Made by a program: the position numbers and the translations under genes
Source of the DNA: Pseudomonas sp. N40(2020)
GTDB lineage: Bacteria; Pseudomonadota; Gammaproteobacteria; Pseudomonadales; Pseudomonadaceae
Direction: 5' to 3'
Assembly (NCBI RefSeq): GCF_014472415.1
Contig: NZ_JACSZV010000019.1
Span: 1 to 64,000 of the forward strand
Length of the DNA: 64,000 nt
Shown here: positions 45,827 through 55,130 of the stretch, in pieces
Layout: each line of letters starts with the position of its first letter
Position numbering within the stretch: position 1 is the stretch's first letter
Notes under the pieces: generated by a model
What the model saw: the letters and a program-made list of their open reading frames with translations, nothing else
Told to the model about the DNA's origin: nothing
Database searches by the model: none

Positions 45827-46375
45827 ATGAGTAAAAAACTGCTGGATGAAACAAGCAAGTTTCTCAGCTATGTGTTGCGCCACGAGCCTCAGGCCATTGG
45901 CCTGAGGCTGGACTCTGAAGGCTGGGCGAATATCGAAGCGCTGATCAGCGGCGCGGCACGCGACGGTCGCACTCTCGATCGCGCGCTGATCGAAACTGTC
46001 GTGGCGAGCAGCGACAAGAAACGCTTTTCGATATCCGAGGACGGCCAGCAGATCCGCGCCGTGCAGGGGCACTCGACCAAGAGCGTGGAGCTGCAGTTTG
46101 AGGAAAAGCAGCCACCAGAAACGCTGTATCACGGCACGGCGACGCGTTTCATGGACTCGATCAACCAGCAAGGCTTGATCCCCGGATCGCGTCATCACGT
46201 GCATCTCTCGGCAGAAACCACCACCGCCTCAGCCGTAGGCCAACGCTACGGCACCGTGGTGATCCTGAAAGTCGCTGCGCGGCAGATGCAGGAACAAGGC
46301 TTCAAGTTCTATCAGGCCGAGAATGGCGTCTGGCTGACAGAGCAAGTACCAGTGCGCTTCATCTCTACGTTGTAG
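45827..46375 (+). CDS. kptA: RNA 2'-phosphotransferase KptA/Tpt1
   Basis: KptA removes a 2'-phosphate from RNA by transfer to NAD+. The 182-residue protein has the N-terminal [29 protein letters not shown] motif with the catalytic Arg and His, and the later [29 protein letters not shown] motif and GTVVILKV. In yeast it finishes tRNA splicing; in bacteria the natural RNA substrate is not known, since bacteria have no such splicing step. It sits 25 bases after the DUF3392 gene. Confidence 0.9.
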   Translation: MSKKLLDETSKFLSYVLRHEPQAIGLRLDSEGWANIEALISGAARDGRTLDRALIETVVASSDKKRFSISEDGQQIRAVQGHSTKSVELQFEEKQPPETLYHGTATRFMDSINQQGLIPGSRHHVHLSAETTTASAVGQRYGTVVILKVAARQMQEQGFKFYQAENGVWLTEQVPVRFISTL

Positions 46376-46394
46376 TCCTCGACACGTTCGTCAT

Positions 46395-47183
46395 CTATTC
46401 AGCGCTGGCTTTGACCTCACTTCGAATCATCGCACTGAGCCCGTAGTAGTCCTTACAGCCCAACGCTTCTGCATTGTCCAGATACGCAATATTCTGACCG
46501 TCGTGACGGTCATTCTCGTTTACACGCGTCAGCGCAAGAATGTAGTTGGCCTCAGCCCGATATTGATCTTCTGACAATAACAGCGCGACAGCGCGGGCCC
46601 GCATTGCCGCCAATTTGCCTTGCTGTCCGGCGGGCGCCCTCTCGTCGAAGAAGCACAGCGAACGCTTGGCCTGCAAAGGATAGACGTGGGCATAAGCGTC
46701 GGGCTTGCTCAATAACTGTTGCAGCGACTGCAAGAACTTCAAATGATCCGCGTTTTGCAGATCAAACCTTTCGTATGCCTTGTCGCATAAATGGTAGTAA
46801 CCCACCGCAGCCGCCAGCAACCCCTGATCCATGGCTTTCTGGTAAAGGCCACAGGCCTCCATCCGCGTTCGCTCAGAGAACATCGGATTGTCCTGAAGGT
46901 TGGCCAGCAAGTACGTTGCGAGCATATGCCCGCCATCCGAGGCCTTTTTCAGATTGTCTGCAAGCGCTGCAAAATCGCCTTCGGCATTGCGCAACTGCTC
47001 CGGCGTATACGCGAGTTCCGGCTCCCCGGCGCCTTCCCGCCTGATCCGCTCATCGGCGTCACGCTGGATTTTTTCGGCCACTCTTTGCGCGCTGGCGAAG
47101 TATTCATCGGGCGTTACCACGCGCTCGCAAGCCGCTGAAAACAGCAGACCCAACAACAGCATGCAGGTGAAAAGGGCTTTCAA
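46395..47183 (-). CDS. Sel1-like repeat lipoprotein
   Basis: The 262-residue protein begins with a lipoprotein-like signal (LKALFTCMLLLGLLFSAAC) with a loose lipobox FSAAC. The remainder holds helical repeats with the Sel1/TPR pattern, for example GHMLATYLLANLQDN and GLYQKAMDQGLLAAAVGYYHLCDKAYERF. Such repeats mediate protein contacts in the cell envelope. I chose TTG at 47183, because GGAAGACGAG lies just before it; a start at ATG 47162 is possible, and a longer frame to 47252 crosses a G9 tract. It is convergent with kptA. Confidence 0.7.
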   Translation of the reverse strand: MKALFTCMLLLGLLFSAACERVVTPDEYFASAQRVAEKIQRDADERIRREGAGEPELAYTPEQLRNAEGDFAALADNLKKASDGGHMLATYLLANLQDNPMFSERTRMEACGLYQKAMDQGLLAAAVGYYHLCDKAYERFDLQNADHLKFLQSLQQLLSKPDAYAHVYPLQAKRSLCFFDERAPAGQQGKLAAMRARAVALLLSEDQYRAEANYILALTRVNENDRHDGQNIAYLDNAEALGCKDYYGLSAMIRSEVKASAE

Positions 47184-47204
47184 GACTCGTCTTCCTTTAC
47201 AAGT

Positions 47205-47213
47205 GGGGGGGGG
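47205..47213. repeat. G9 homopolymer upstream of the Sel1-like lipoprotein gene
   Basis: Nine consecutive G's (nine C's on the coding strand) lie 22 bases before the chosen start of the lipoprotein gene. Long mononucleotide runs are prone to slippage and are a known device for phase variation in bacteria. Here the run would affect the 5' leader or an extended N-terminus. Confidence 0.9.
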
Positions 47214-47266
47214 ACGAAGATCTTTCGGCGGATCACCAGCAATCTTGAACAAACTCCGAAAACAAT

Positions 47267-47357
47267 TGTGGGAGCGAGCTCGCTCGCGAAAACGTGGTGT
47301 CAGTCAACTCAGTGCTGAATGATCCATCGCATTCGCGAGCAAGCTCGCTCCCACAGG
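47267..47357. repeat. Intergenic palindrome (family B), lipoprotein-trmB
   Basis: Arms ttgtgggagcgagctcgctc and attcgcgagcaagctcgctcc face each other around a unique middle part of about 40 bases, between two genes on the same strand. Confidence 0.85.
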
Positions 47358-47385
47358 TTTATCTACAGATTTTATTGCGTAAGGC

Positions 47386-48111
47386 TCAGGACTGTTTTTC
47401 GAACTTCAGGTCCCACACGCCGTGGCCAAGTCGTTCGCCGCGGCGTTCGAACTTGGTGATCGGGCGTTCGGCCGGGCGTGGTACGCACTTGCCGTCTTCG
47501 GCGAGGTTGCGGTAGCCCGGGGCGACGCTCATCACTTCAAGCATGTATTCGGCGTACGGTTCCCAGTCGGTGGCCATGTGCAAAATGCCGCCGACCTTCA
47601 ACTTGCTGCGCACCAGTTCAGCGAACGACGCCTGAACGATACGACGCTTGTGGTGACGGCTCTTGTGCCACGGATCCGGGAAGAACAGCATCAGGCGATC
47701 AAGGCTGTTGTCGGCGATGCAGCGGTTGAGCACTTCGATCGCGTCGCAATCGTAAACGCGCAGGTTGGTCAGGCCCTGAGTCAGCACGCCATTGAGCAGC
47801 GCGCCGACACCCGGACGGTGAACCTCAACGCCGATGAAATCCTGCTCCGGTGCCGCTGCAGCCATTTCCAGCAGCGAGTGGCCCATGCCGAAACCGATCT
47901 CCAGCGAGCGCGGCGCCGAGCGGCCGAACACCTGATCGTAATCCACTGGCGCGTCAGCCAATGGCAGCACGAACAGCGGCGTGCCTTGATCCAGACCTTT
48001 CTGCTGGCCTTCGGTCATGCGCCCGGCGCGCATCACGAAACTCTTGATGCGGCGGTGTTGGCGCTCGTCGCCCTCTTCCGTCTGGATAGGCGTGTCGTTC
48101 GATTCAGTCAT
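47386..48111 (-). CDS. trmB: tRNA (guanosine-46-N7)-methyltransferase
   Basis: TrmB methylates N7 of G46 in tRNA with SAM. The 241-residue protein has the SAM motif [32 protein letters not shown] near residue 70, [19 protein letters not shown] near 150, and [15 protein letters not shown] near 180. The ATG at 48111 is used; the TTG at 48114 is adjacent. It follows thiG by nine bases on the same strand. Confidence 0.95.
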   Translation of the reverse strand: MTESNDTPIQTEEGDERQHRRIKSFVMRAGRMTEGQQKGLDQGTPLFVLPLADAPVDYDQVFGRSAPRSLEIGFGMGHSLLEMAAAAPEQDFIGVEVHRPGVGALLNGVLTQGLTNLRVYDCDAIEVLNRCIADNSLDRLMLFFPDPWHKSRHHKRRIVQASFAELVRSKLKVGGILHMATDWEPYAEYMLEVMSVAPGYRNLAEDGKCVPRPAERPITKFERRGERLGHGVWDLKFEKQS

Positions 48112-48120
48112 CAATGGCTC

Positions 48121-48915
48121 TTACTTGATCAGACCATCCAGCGGCGAAGAGGCGCTGGCATAGAGTTTTTTCGGCATGCGGCCGGCGAGGTAGGCCAGAC
48201 GGCCCGCGACGATCGCGTGTTGCATGGCTTGGGCCATCATCACCGGTTGCCCGGCGTGGGCGATGGCCGAGTTCATCAGCACCGCGTCACAGCCCAGCTC
48301 CATGGCAATGGTAGCGTCGGAAGCGGTACCGACACCGGCATCCACCAACACCGGGATCTTGGCTTCTTCGAGGATGATCTGCAGGTTGTACGGGTTGCAG
48401 ATCCCCAGACCCGAACCGATCAGACCGGCCAGCGGCATCACCGCGATGCAGCCGATTTCCGCGAGTTGACGGGCGATGATCGGGTCATCGCTGGTGTAGA
48501 CCATCACGTCGAAACCTTCCTTGACCAGCGTTTCGGCGGCCTTGAGGGTTTCGATCACGTTGGGGAACAGGGTTTTCTGGTCAGCCAGCACTTCCAGCTT
48601 CACCAGGTTGTGGCCGTCGAGGAGTTCGCGGGCCAGGCGGCAGGTGCGCACGGCTTCGATGGCGTCGTAGCAACCAGCGGTATTCGGCAGGAAGGTGTAG
48701 CGATCCGGCGACAGCACGTCGAGCAGGTTCGGCTCGCCTTCGATCTGGCCGAGGTTGGTGCGGCGCACGGCGAAGGTGACGATTTCGGCACCCGAGGCTT
48801 CGATCGCCTGGCGGGTTTCTTCCATGTCACGGTACTTGCCGGTACCGACCAGCAAACGCGACTGGTAAGTACGACCGGCCAGCACAAAAGGCTTGTCGCT
48901 ACGAACGATGCTCAT
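48121..48915 (-). CDS. thiG: Thiazole synthase
   Basis: ThiG makes the thiazole phosphate of thiamine from DXP, the ThiS-thiocarboxylate sulfur and dehydroglycine. The 264-residue TIM barrel shows [33 protein letters not shown], the Schiff-base lysine in [10 protein letters not shown] near residue 105, and [34 protein letters not shown] near the end. AGAGGA precedes the ATG. It is 60 bases after thiS. Confidence 0.95.
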   Translation of the reverse strand: MSIVRSDKPFVLAGRTYQSRLLVGTGKYRDMEETRQAIEASGAEIVTFAVRRTNLGQIEGEPNLLDVLSPDRYTFLPNTAGCYDAIEAVRTCRLARELLDGHNLVKLEVLADQKTLFPNVIETLKAAETLVKEGFDVMVYTSDDPIIARQLAEIGCIAVMPLAGLIGSGLGICNPYNLQIILEEAKIPVLVDAGVGTASDATIAMELGCDAVLMNSAIAHAGQPVMMAQAMQHAIVAGRLAYLAGRMPKKLYASASSPLDGLIK

Positions 48916-48975
48916 GGGGAATCCTCTTTAAAGGTGAGGGTCTTGCAGAATTCTGTGCCCTTGCGGGCCGAACGA

Positions 48976-49176
48976 CTAGCCGCCGCCGATGGCGTGCACC
49001 ACTTCGACATTGTCGCCGTCGTTGAGCGTGGTGTCGGCATGCTGGCTGCGCGGGACGATATCCAGATTGAGTTCGACTGCTACCCGGCGTCCGGTCAGAT
49101 CCAGACGGGTCAGCAGGGCCGCAACGGTTTCACCGTCGGGCAGTTCAAGGGATTCGCCGTTCAACTGAATGCGCAT
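48976..49176 (-). CDS. thiS: Sulfur carrier protein ThiS
   Basis: ThiS is the ubiquitin-like carrier that holds the sulfur for thiazole synthesis as a C-terminal thiocarboxylate. The 66 residues have the beta-grasp start [22 protein letters not shown], ending VVHAIGGG with the required Gly-Gly. The start at 49176 begins the family sequence; an upstream ATG adds six residues. thiG follows on the same strand. Confidence 0.92.
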   Translation of the reverse strand: MRIQLNGESLELPDGETVAALLTRLDLTGRRVAVELNLDIVPRSQHADTTLNDGDNVEVVHAIGGG

Positions 49177-49266
49177 GCGCAAGGCCGCCATCATTTTTAG
49201 GGGCTGGCATTCTAGCCCGATCAGACGGGGCGACCCAAGCCATTCATCGTGAAATGGACTACCCGG

Positions 49267-49638
49267 TCAGCTCAGCCGCCAGGCGGCCAGCCCCAGGCAC
49301 AGCCAGCCGATCAGAAACGCCAGGCCGCCGAACGGGGTGATGATGCCAAGCTTGCTGATGCCGGTGATGGTCAGTAGGTACAGGCTGCCGGAGAACAACA
49401 AAATGCCGATGGAGAACGAAACGCCAGCCCAGGCCACCAGCCGACCCTGAATCTGTGTGGCCAGCAGCGCCACGCCGAACAGCGCCAAAGTGTGCACCAG
49501 TTGATAGGTGACGCCGGTGTGGAAAATCGCCAGATACTCGGGCGTCAGGCGGTTTTTCAGGCCGTGGGCGGCGAATGCACCCAACGCAACCCCGGTAAAA
49601 CCAAAGAAAGCGGCCAGCATCAGAAAGCCACGCAGCAT
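49267..49638 (-). CDS. DUF423 family membrane protein
   Basis: The 123-residue protein has four hydrophobic helices and the family pattern GFTGVALGAFAAHGL, FHTGVTYQLVHTLALFGVALL, SIGILLFSGSLYLLTITG and ITPFGGLAFLIGWLCLGLAAW. No function is known. It is conserved at this place between mtgA and thiS in related genomes. Confidence 0.88.
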   Translation of the reverse strand: MLRGFLMLAAFFGFTGVALGAFAAHGLKNRLTPEYLAIFHTGVTYQLVHTLALFGVALLATQIQGRLVAWAGVSFSIGILLFSGSLYLLTITGISKLGIITPFGGLAFLIGWLCLGLAAWRLS

Positions 49639-49712
49639 GTGGAACTCCAGTCAGACTCGATCGGCAGGGTCTGTATAATGGCCCGCTCCACGGGTTCGGC
49701 CAAGCCATCTCT

Positions 49713-50435
49713 ATGCTGCGTTCAATTTTCCGTCGTCTCACGAAGGCCCTGCTCTGGTTCGCGGGCGGCAGCGTATTGCTGGTCCTGTTGTTTCGTTTCG
49801 TGCCGCCGCCCGGCACGGCGCTGATGGTCGAGCGCAAGGTCGAATCCTGGGTCGACGGCGAGCCGATTGACCTGCAACGCACCTGGAAACCGTGGGATGA
49901 GATCTCCGATGATCTTAAGGTGGCGGTCATGGCCGGCGAGGATCAGAAGTTTCCCGAGCATTGGGGCTTTGATTTCAGCGCTATCCAGGCCGCGCTGGCC
50001 CATAACGAACTCGGAGGCTCGATTCGCGGCGCCAGTACGTTGAGCCAGCAAGTGTCGAAGAACCTGTTTCTGTGGGCCGGTCGTAGTTATCTGCGAAAAG
50101 GTCTGGAAGCTTGGTTTACCGCGCTGATCGAGGTGTTCTGGCCCAAGCAGCGGATTCTTGAGGTGTATCTGAACAGCGTCGAGTGGGATGACGGGGTATT
50201 TGGCGCTGAAGCGGCGGCCCGGCATCACTTTGGCGTGAGCGCCAAGTCGCTGTCCCGGCAGCAGGCAAGCTATCTGGCGGCTGTCCTGCCGAACCCACGG
50301 GTCTGGAGTGCGAGCCATCCGACAGCGTATGTTTCGCGCCGAGCCGGGTGGATTCGCCAGCAGATGAGCCAGTTGGGCGGGACGAGCTATCTGCTCGGGC
50401 TCAATGATTCGCGCCGGGCGCCTTGGGCGCAGTAG
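49713..50435 (+). CDS. mtgA: Monofunctional biosynthetic peptidoglycan transglycosylase
   Basis: MtgA polymerises lipid II into glycan strands. The 240-residue protein has an N-terminal TM helix (about residues 10-30), the GT51 motif AVMAGEDQKFPEHWGFDFSAIQ with the catalytic Glu near residue 75, GASTLSQQVSKNLFLWAGRSYLRKGLEAWFTALIE, and YLNSVEWDDGVFGAEAAARHHFG. No transpeptidase domain follows, which makes it monofunctional. Confidence 0.95.
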   Translation: MLRSIFRRLTKALLWFAGGSVLLVLLFRFVPPPGTALMVERKVESWVDGEPIDLQRTWKPWDEISDDLKVAVMAGEDQKFPEHWGFDFSAIQAALAHNELGGSIRGASTLSQQVSKNLFLWAGRSYLRKGLEAWFTALIEVFWPKQRILEVYLNSVEWDDGVFGAEAAARHHFGVSAKSLSRQQASYLAAVLPNPRVWSASHPTAYVSRRAGWIRQQMSQLGGTSYLLGLNDSRRAPWAQ

Positions 50436-50446
50436 CGCCATAAAGC

Positions 50447-50526
50447 AAAAGATCGCAGCCTTCGGCAGCTCCTACACGGGATTGCATTTCACCTGGAGAA
50501 GCTGCCGAAGGCTGCGATCTTTTGAT
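50447..50526. repeat. REP-like palindrome (family A), mtgA-rpoH
   Basis: Arms aagatcgcagccttcggcagctc and gaagctgccgaaggctgcgatct face each other. It lies between two convergent genes and is followed by a separate terminator. Confidence 0.88.
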
Positions 50527-50535
50527 CTGCTGAAC

Positions 50536-50575
50536 AAAAACGCCCCGATCATTGCTGATCGGGGCGTTTTTATTT
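50536..50575. terminator. Bidirectional intrinsic terminator, mtgA/rpoH
   Basis: The stem cgccccgatc / gatcggggcg with a small loop is flanked by aaaaa on one side and ttttta on the other, serving convergent mtgA (+) and rpoH (-). Confidence 0.92.
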
Positions 50576-50588
50576 GCCGAGGCGCCGG

Positions 50589-51443
50589 TTACGCGGCAAT
50601 CGACAACTTGAGCTTGTTCATCGCGCTTTTTTCGAGCTGACGGATACGCTCGGCCGACACGTTGTACTTCTGCGCCAGGTCGTGCAGCGTAGCTTTTTCT
50701 TCTGCCAGCCAGCGCTGGTAAAGGATGTCACGGCTGCGTTCGTCCAGCACTTCCAGCGCTTCGTGCAGATTGCTGTTGGAGTTGTCGCTCCAGTCGGCAT
50801 CTTCCAGTTGACGCGCCGGGTCGTACCGGTGGTCTTCCAGATAGTTGGCCGGCGACTGGAAAGCGCTGTCGTCGTCCGCTTCCGCGGCCGGGTCGAAGGC
50901 CATGTCGTGGCCGGTCAGGCGACTTTCCATCTCGCGCACTTCCCGCGGTTCGACGCCGAGGCTTTCCGCCACACGGTGGACTTCCTCGTTGTTCAGCCAC
51001 GCCAGACGTTTCTTCTGGCTGCGCAGGTTGAAGAACAGCTTGCGCTGGGCCTTGGTGGTCGCGACTTTCACAATGCGCCAGTTGCGCAGGATGAACTCGT
51101 GAATTTCCGCCTTGATCCAGTGCACGGCGAACGACACCAGACGCACACCCATTTCCGGGTTGAAGCGTTTCACAGCCTTCATCAGGCCGACGTTACCTTC
51201 CTGGATCAGGTCAGCCTGAGCCAGACCATAGCCGGAATAGCTACGGGCAATGTGTACGACAAAACGCAGGTGGGCGAGCACCATCTGCCGAGCCGCCCCC
51301 AAATCCTGCTCATAGTAGAGACTCTCGGCCAGTTCACGCTCCTGCTCCGGCGTCAGCAATGGAATGCTGTTCACGGTGTGCACATAGGCTTCCAGGTTCG
51401 CACCTGGAACCAACGCGTACGCAGGTTGCAAAGAATTGGTCAT
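50589..51443 (-). CDS. rpoH: RNA polymerase heat-shock sigma factor RpoH (sigma32)
   Basis: RpoH directs transcription of heat-shock genes. The 284-residue protein has region 2 ([58 protein letters not shown]), the RpoH box [14 protein letters not shown], and region 4 ([42 protein letters not shown]). It sits downstream of ftsYEX on the same strand but with its own upstream gap of 116 bases. The start at 51443 gives [21 protein letters not shown] and follows GGAGG. Confidence 0.95.
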   Translation of the reverse strand: MTNSLQPAYALVPGANLEAYVHTVNSIPLLTPEQERELAESLYYEQDLGAARQMVLAHLRFVVHIARSYSGYGLAQADLIQEGNVGLMKAVKRFNPEMGVRLVSFAVHWIKAEIHEFILRNWRIVKVATTKAQRKLFFNLRSQKKRLAWLNNEEVHRVAESLGVEPREVREMESRLTGHDMAFDPAAEADDDSAFQSPANYLEDHRYDPARQLEDADWSDNSNSNLHEALEVLDERSRDILYQRWLAEEKATLHDLAQKYNVSAERIRQLEKSAMNKLKLSIAA

Positions 51444-51494
51444 ACGAAAAAACCTCCGACTTACATAACTCGCGCCTTTCGGCACTGCGAAAAA

Positions 51495-51520
51495 TTGACC
51501 GGGAACTCAAGTACAAGTTC
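51495..51520 (-). promoter_or_regulatory. Candidate AlgU (sigma22, sigmaE-type) promoter of rpoH
   Basis: On the minus strand GAACTT (51515-51520) is followed by a 16-base spacer and TCAA (51495-51498). AlgU promoters typically read GAACTT-N16/17-TCTGA or a close variant. The start of transcription would lie about 45 bases before the rpoH ATG. In P. aeruginosa rpoH is known to be partly under AlgU. Confidence 0.6.
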
Positions 51521-51559
51521 CCAAAAAAACCGCAAGGCCAATCACGCGCAAAAAAGATT

Positions 51560-52585
51560 CTACTTCGGCGCCAGCTCCCTGAGATGACGTGCGACTGCAA
51601 TCCATGCACCGATATAACCCAACAGCACCGCGCCAAGCAAGAGCGACAGACCGTCGGCAACTGGCACTCCGGCCAGTGCGAAATCACTGCCGTACAAGCC
51701 GGCCAGTCCAACCACCGCATCGTTCAACCAGTTCAGGCCGAACGCCAATACGCCCCAGGACAGCAGTCCCGCACCGAAGCCATACAACGCGCCCATATAA
51801 AGGAAGGGACGACGTACATAGCTGTCGGTGCCGCCGACGAGTTTAATCACTTCTATCTCGGTGCGGCGGTTTTCAATATGAAGACGAATGGTATTGCCTA
51901 TCACCAAAAGTAATGCAGAAACCAACAACACCGTCAGACCGAAGACAAAACGATCGCCGAGCTTGAGGATGGCGGCCAGACGCTCGACCCAGACTAGATC
52001 AAGTTGTGCCTGTTGTACCTTGGGCAGCTCGGAAAGTTTTTGTCTTAATGCTTCCAGGGTCGGCTTGTCGACCTCGTTCGGGGTCACCAGCACCACACCC
52101 GGCAACGGGTTTTCCGGCAGCTCGCGCAGGGCTTCGCCCAATCCGGACTGCTGCTGGAACTCTTCCAGCGCCTGATCGCGGCCGACATATTCAGCATCAG
52201 CTACGCCGGGCATGCCTTTGATCTGCTCGCGCAACGATTCGCCCTGCTCCGGGCTGGCGTCGAGTTGCAGGTACAGCGAAATCTGCGCCGCCCGCTGCCA
52301 CGAACCGCCGAGACGCTCGACGTTGTTGAGCAACAGCGACAACCCCATCGGCAGGCTCAGCGCCACGGCCATCACCATGCAGGTGAAGAAGCTGCCGATC
52401 GGCTGCTTGCCGAGACGACGCAGGCTGTCGAGCAAACTGGCACGATGGCTTTCGACCCAGGCGCGGAACAGCGTGGCGAAATCCGGGCCGTCGTCATCGT
52501 CGTGCTTTTTCTTCTTTTGCGGCTGCGGATCGGCGGCCTTGGGGGCCACGCGCTCGGAAACCTTGGGGCTACGCGTCGCACTCAT
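51560..52585 (-). CDS. ftsX: Cell division protein FtsX
   Basis: FtsX is the membrane subunit of the FtsEX complex that couples ATP hydrolysis to peptidoglycan hydrolase activation at the septum. The 341-residue protein has an N-terminal cytoplasmic stretch with a Lys-rich region, a TM helix near residues 65-85, a periplasmic part, and three more TM helices toward the end (FVFGLTVLLVSALLLVIGNTIRL, LYMGALYGFGAGLLSWGVLAF, LSLLLGAVLLGYIGAWIAV). It overlaps ftsE by four bases. Confidence 0.95.
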   Translation of the reverse strand: MSATRSPKVSERVAPKAADPQPQKKKKHDDDDGPDFATLFRAWVESHRASLLDSLRRLGKQPIGSFFTCMVMAVALSLPMGLSLLLNNVERLGGSWQRAAQISLYLQLDASPEQGESLREQIKGMPGVADAEYVGRDQALEEFQQQSGLGEALRELPENPLPGVVLVTPNEVDKPTLEALRQKLSELPKVQQAQLDLVWVERLAAILKLGDRFVFGLTVLLVSALLLVIGNTIRLHIENRRTEIEVIKLVGGTDSYVRRPFLYMGALYGFGAGLLSWGVLAFGLNWLNDAVVGLAGLYGSDFALAGVPVADGLSLLLGAVLLGYIGAWIAVARHLRELAPK

Positions 52586-53253
52586 TCGCCGGCCTCCCCG
52601 TCGCCGATCAATCGGCCACGTTGCAAGGTCAGCATGCGATGACGCATGCGCGCGATCAGTGCCAGGTCGTGACTCGCGATCAACACGCTGGTGCCCAGCC
52701 GGTTGATGTCTTCGAACACGCCCATGATCTCGGCCGCCAGACGCGGGTCGAGGTTACCGGTCGGTTCGTCCGCCAGCAGCAAGGCCGGGCGATGGACGAT
52801 GGCGCGGGCAATGCCGACGCGCTGTTGCTGACCGGTGGACAGGTCGCCGGGGTACAGATCGGTTTTATCCGACAGCGCCACGCGCTCCAGCGCCGAGTCG
52901 ACACGCTTGGCGATCTCGGCCTTGGACAGCCCGAGAATCTGCAACGGCAATGCGACGTTGTTGAACACGGTGCGATCAAACAGCAACTGGTGATTCTGGA
53001 ACACCACGCCGATCTGCCGACGCAGGAACGGAATCTGTGCGTTGCTGATGGTGCTCAGGTCTTGCCCGGCCAGCAGCAATTTGCCGCTGGTTGGACGTTC
53101 CATCGCCAGCAACAGGCGCAAAAGCGTTGATTTGCCGGCGCCAGAATGGCCGGTGACAAACAAGAACTCGCCACGACGGACTCGAAAGCTCAGCTCATGC
53201 AAGCCGACGTGACCGTTCGGGTACCGTTTACCGACCTGTTCGAAACGAATCAT
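52582..53253 (-). CDS. ftsE: Cell division ATP-binding protein FtsE
   Basis: FtsE is the ATPase of FtsEX. The 223-residue protein has Walker A GHSGAGKSTLLRLLL near residue 36, the signature LSTGQQQRVGIARAIVHRP, Walker B LLLADEPTGNLD, and the switch His in VLIASHDLALI. It overlaps ftsY and ftsX by four bases each. Confidence 0.96.
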   Translation of the reverse strand: MIRFEQVGKRYPNGHVGLHELSFRVRRGEFLFVTGHSGAGKSTLLRLLLAMERPTSGKLLLAGQDLSTISNAQIPFLRRQIGVVFQNHQLLFDRTVFNNVALPLQILGLSKAEIAKRVDSALERVALSDKTDLYPGDLSTGQQQRVGIARAIVHRPALLLADEPTGNLDPRLAAEIMGVFEDINRLGTSVLIASHDLALIARMRHRMLTLQRGRLIGDGEAGE

Positions 53254-54785
53254 GAACGCTCCCGCTCGGCAAACAGTGCCTGGACAAAGGGTTCGGCTTC
53301 AAAAGTACGCAAATCGTCGATGCCTTCACCGACACCAATGTAGCGGATCGGCAGGCCGAACTGCTTGGCCAGGGCAAAAATCACCCCGCCCTTGGCGGTG
53401 CCGTCGAGCTTGGTCAGCGCCAGGCCGGTCAGTTCGACAGTCTGGTTGAACTGCTTGGCCTGGTTGATGGCGTTCTGGCCGGTGCCAGCGTCGAGCACCA
53501 GCAGCACTTCGTGCGGCGCGTCGGCGTCGAGCTTGCCGATTACCCGGCGAACCTTTTTCAGTTCTTCCATCAGGTTGTCTTTGGTGTGCAGACGGCCAGC
53601 GGTGTCGGCGATCAGCACATCGATGCCACGGGCCTTGGCGGCCTGCACGGCGTCGAAGATTACCGAAGCCGAATCAGCACCAGTGTGCTGAGCAATCACC
53701 GGGATCTTGTTGCGCTCTCCCCAGACCTGCAACTGCTCCACGGCGGCGGCGCGGAAGGTGTCACCGGCGGCGAGCATGACTTTCTTGCCTTCCAGTTGCA
53801 GCTTCTTCGCCAGTTTGCCGATGGTCGTGGTCTTGCCGGCGCCGTTGACGCCGACCACCAGAATCACGAATGGCTTGTTCTGCGAAACGATCTTCAGCGG
53901 CTGCTCGACCGGTTTGAGCATCGCGGCCAGCTCGGCCTGCAGGGATTTGTAGAGTGCGTCGGCATCGGCCAGCTCCTTGCGGGCGACCTTTTGGGTCAGG
54001 CGCTGAATGATCTGCGTGGTAGCTTCCACGCCGACGTCGGCAGTCAGCAAACGGGTTTCGAGGTCATCGAGCAGCTCGTCATCGATAGTCTTCCTGCCAA
54101 GGAACAGGCTGGCCATACCCTCGCCGATGCTGGCGCTGGTTTTCGACAGACCTTGCTTGAGGCGGGCGAAGAAACCGGCTTTGGTCTCCTCGGTACGCGG
54201 GGCTTCGGCCGGAACTTCGACGGGCGCAGCTTCAACCGCAACGATTGGCGCAACGACAACCGGCGCGGGTGCTGGCTCTGGCTCTGGCTCTGGCTCTGGT
54301 TGCTGGATGATTGGCGCAACTGGAGCAACCGGCTCGGCAAACACTGGCGCAACAGGCTCTGCCAAAACCGGCGCAGGCTCGACAACCGGCTCAACCACAG
54401 GCGCCGGAGCAACCTCGGCAACGAACGCGGCAGGCGCAGGAATTGGCGGTGTCACATGGGGCGCCGCCTCTTCCACCAGCGCCACCGGCTCTTCCGCCAC
54501 TGGCAAAGTCAGCCACGGTTCGGCGGCCGGGGTCAGCGGCAATTCGGCGGCCACCGGGATTTGAGTCTCAGGCTCTGCCGCCGGTTGCAGCACCGGCTCG
54601 GCAATCGGCAGAACGATCGGCGTCGGCTCTTCTTCTATTACGAGAGCAGGCTCAGGGGCCGGCTCAGGAATCGCGGGCGGCGGTTCGACGACGGGTTCCT
54701 GCGGTTTTTTACGCAGCCATCCGAACAGGCTTTTCTTCTCGCCAGCCGCAGCTGGGGTCTTCTTGTCGTCGTTGGAACCAAACAT
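53250..54785 (-). CDS. ftsY: Signal recognition particle receptor FtsY
   Basis: FtsY is the SRP receptor that delivers nascent membrane proteins to the translocon. The 511-residue protein has an acidic Pro/Glu/Val/Ala-rich A domain of about 200 residues with repeated EPVAPV units and a run of PE dipeptides. The NG domain follows, with GVNGAGKTTTIGKLAKKLQ (G1), DTFRAAAVEQLQVW, VLIADTAGRLHTKDNLMEEL (G3), and LTKLDGTAKGGVIFALAKQF. The A domain is low-complexity, with tandem ggctct repeats at 54277-54300. It is the first gene of the ftsYEX group. Confidence 0.95.
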   Translation of the reverse strand: MFGSNDDKKTPAAAGEKKSLFGWLRKKPQEPVVEPPPAIPEPAPEPALVIEEEPTPIVLPIAEPVLQPAAEPETQIPVAAELPLTPAAEPWLTLPVAEEPVALVEEAAPHVTPPIPAPAAFVAEVAPAPVVEPVVEPAPVLAEPVAPVFAEPVAPVAPIIQQPEPEPEPEPAPAPVVVAPIVAVEAAPVEVPAEAPRTEETKAGFFARLKQGLSKTSASIGEGMASLFLGRKTIDDELLDDLETRLLTADVGVEATTQIIQRLTQKVARKELADADALYKSLQAELAAMLKPVEQPLKIVSQNKPFVILVVGVNGAGKTTTIGKLAKKLQLEGKKVMLAAGDTFRAAAVEQLQVWGERNKIPVIAQHTGADSASVIFDAVQAAKARGIDVLIADTAGRLHTKDNLMEELKKVRRVIGKLDADAPHEVLLVLDAGTGQNAINQAKQFNQTVELTGLALTKLDGTAKGGVIFALAKQFGLPIRYIGVGEGIDDLRTFEAEPFVQALFAERERS

Positions 54786-55130
54786 GGAGGACGGCTATCT
54801 CACGGTAGCGACGCGCCATAAGGGCGCCCCGGCAAATAAATATTCGATGCAGAACAGACTGTGTTTCACCCAGCTTGTTCACGCGCAACATTTTGTCGAG
54901 GCGCCAAAGGCACCTCAAAGGTCGATTATTACGAAGGACTGGAACGGCATCGTCGGCGAAAACGCAGAGTTTAGCTGACAAACTCAAAGCTTCTGCCGGA
55001 AACCCATACAACCTATCGACTGATCAAAGGCCTGATAGGCGTGGCCGCCAGTAAAACGGATCAGTATCCTAGCACCTCCTCGCCCGCCTAGGCTAAGACC
55101 AAGCGGGCAGCCCAACAGGTTAAAAAACGA
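54786..55130. other. 345-base divergent intergenic region, ftsY/M16 peptidase
   Basis: The region separates two divergent genes and should hold both promoters. I saw no convincing gene in it. A short plus-strand frame (54763-54978) starts inside ftsY, lacks a ribosome binding site and matches nothing I recognise. No clear -10/-35 pair could be placed. Confidence 0.5.

Noticed and set aside
48916..48975. TPP riboswitch before thiG
   Set aside because: The gap before thiG is only 60 bases and shows no thi-box sequences; thiS is also too close.
54763..54978. 71-codon plus-strand frame at the ftsY start
   Set aside because: It begins inside ftsY on the opposite strand, lacks a ribosome binding site, and its translation looks like random sequence.
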